DNA of 7,328 nucleotides from Thermoleophilia bacterium (lineage in GTDB: Bacteria; Actinomycetota; Thermoleophilia; Gaiellales; Gaiellaceae), in the NCBI GenBank assembly GCA_025927435.1, contig JAICLM010000102.1, positions 1-7,328 on the forward strand, in the 5' to 3' direction. Position 1 is the stretch's first letter. Each line of letters starts with the position of its first letter. The notes under the pieces are model-generated. The model was not told the origin of the DNA. It searched no databases and saw nothing but the letters and a program-made list of their open reading frames with translations. The position numbers and the translations under genes were made by a program. Shown here piece by piece: positions 5,367 through 7,328 of the stretch.

Positions 5367-7328
<1,962 letters not shown>

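Overview
The window is a gene-dense stretch of high-GC bacterial chromosome. GTG starts are common, the third codon position is strongly G/C, and several starts lack a Shine-Dalgarno sequence but have a TAnnnT-like box just upstream, as in leaderless transcription. This suggests an actinobacterium, possibly a deep-branching class such as Thermoleophilia. That placement is an inference and only moderately secure. No RNA genes, mobile elements or CRISPR arrays are visible.

Layout, left to right. (1) 1..393 (+): C-terminal part of a protein that begins outside the window. (2) 398..1033 (-): a two-unit protein disulfide oxidoreductase (PDO/glutaredoxin-like). Its reading frame is interrupted by one TGA exactly where the first cysteine of the C-terminal CxxC should be, giving a U-P-H-C active site. 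(3) 1065..1952 (+): a complete aldo/keto reductase. (4) 1949..3379 (-): a seven-bladed YVTN beta-propeller fused to a TlpA/thioredoxin-like domain. It too has a single in-frame TGA at the first active-site cysteine (W-U-G-P-C). (5) 3452..4591 (+): an M24 (Xaa-Pro aminopeptidase/prolidase type) metallopeptidase. (6) 4692..5363 (+): a GPR1/FUN34/YaaH (SatP-type) acetate transporter. (7) 5367..7328 (+): acetyl-CoA synthetase, running off the right edge.

The main result is that genes 2 and 4, which a standard gene caller would split into four fragments or call as pseudogenes, are best read as two selenocysteine-containing thioredoxin-fold proteins. In both, protein homology continues in the same frame across the TGA, the TGA replaces a catalytic cysteine, and the true stop is TAG. 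In both, a hairpin with G in the first two loop bases lies about 18-20 nt after the TGA, the position of a bacterial SECIS. The two genes flank an aldo/keto reductase, so 398..3379 may be a small redox cluster. It is not a simple operon, because the reductase is on the opposite strand. The selenocysteine machinery (selA, selB, selC, selD) is not in the window and must be sought elsewhere in the genome.

The right-hand part is conventional acetate metabolism: satP and acs sit 3 nt apart, each with a good ribosome binding site, behind an AT-richer 100-bp control region containing a TTTGAC/GTCAAA dyad. Transporter and synthetase together would take up acetate and convert it to acetyl-CoA.
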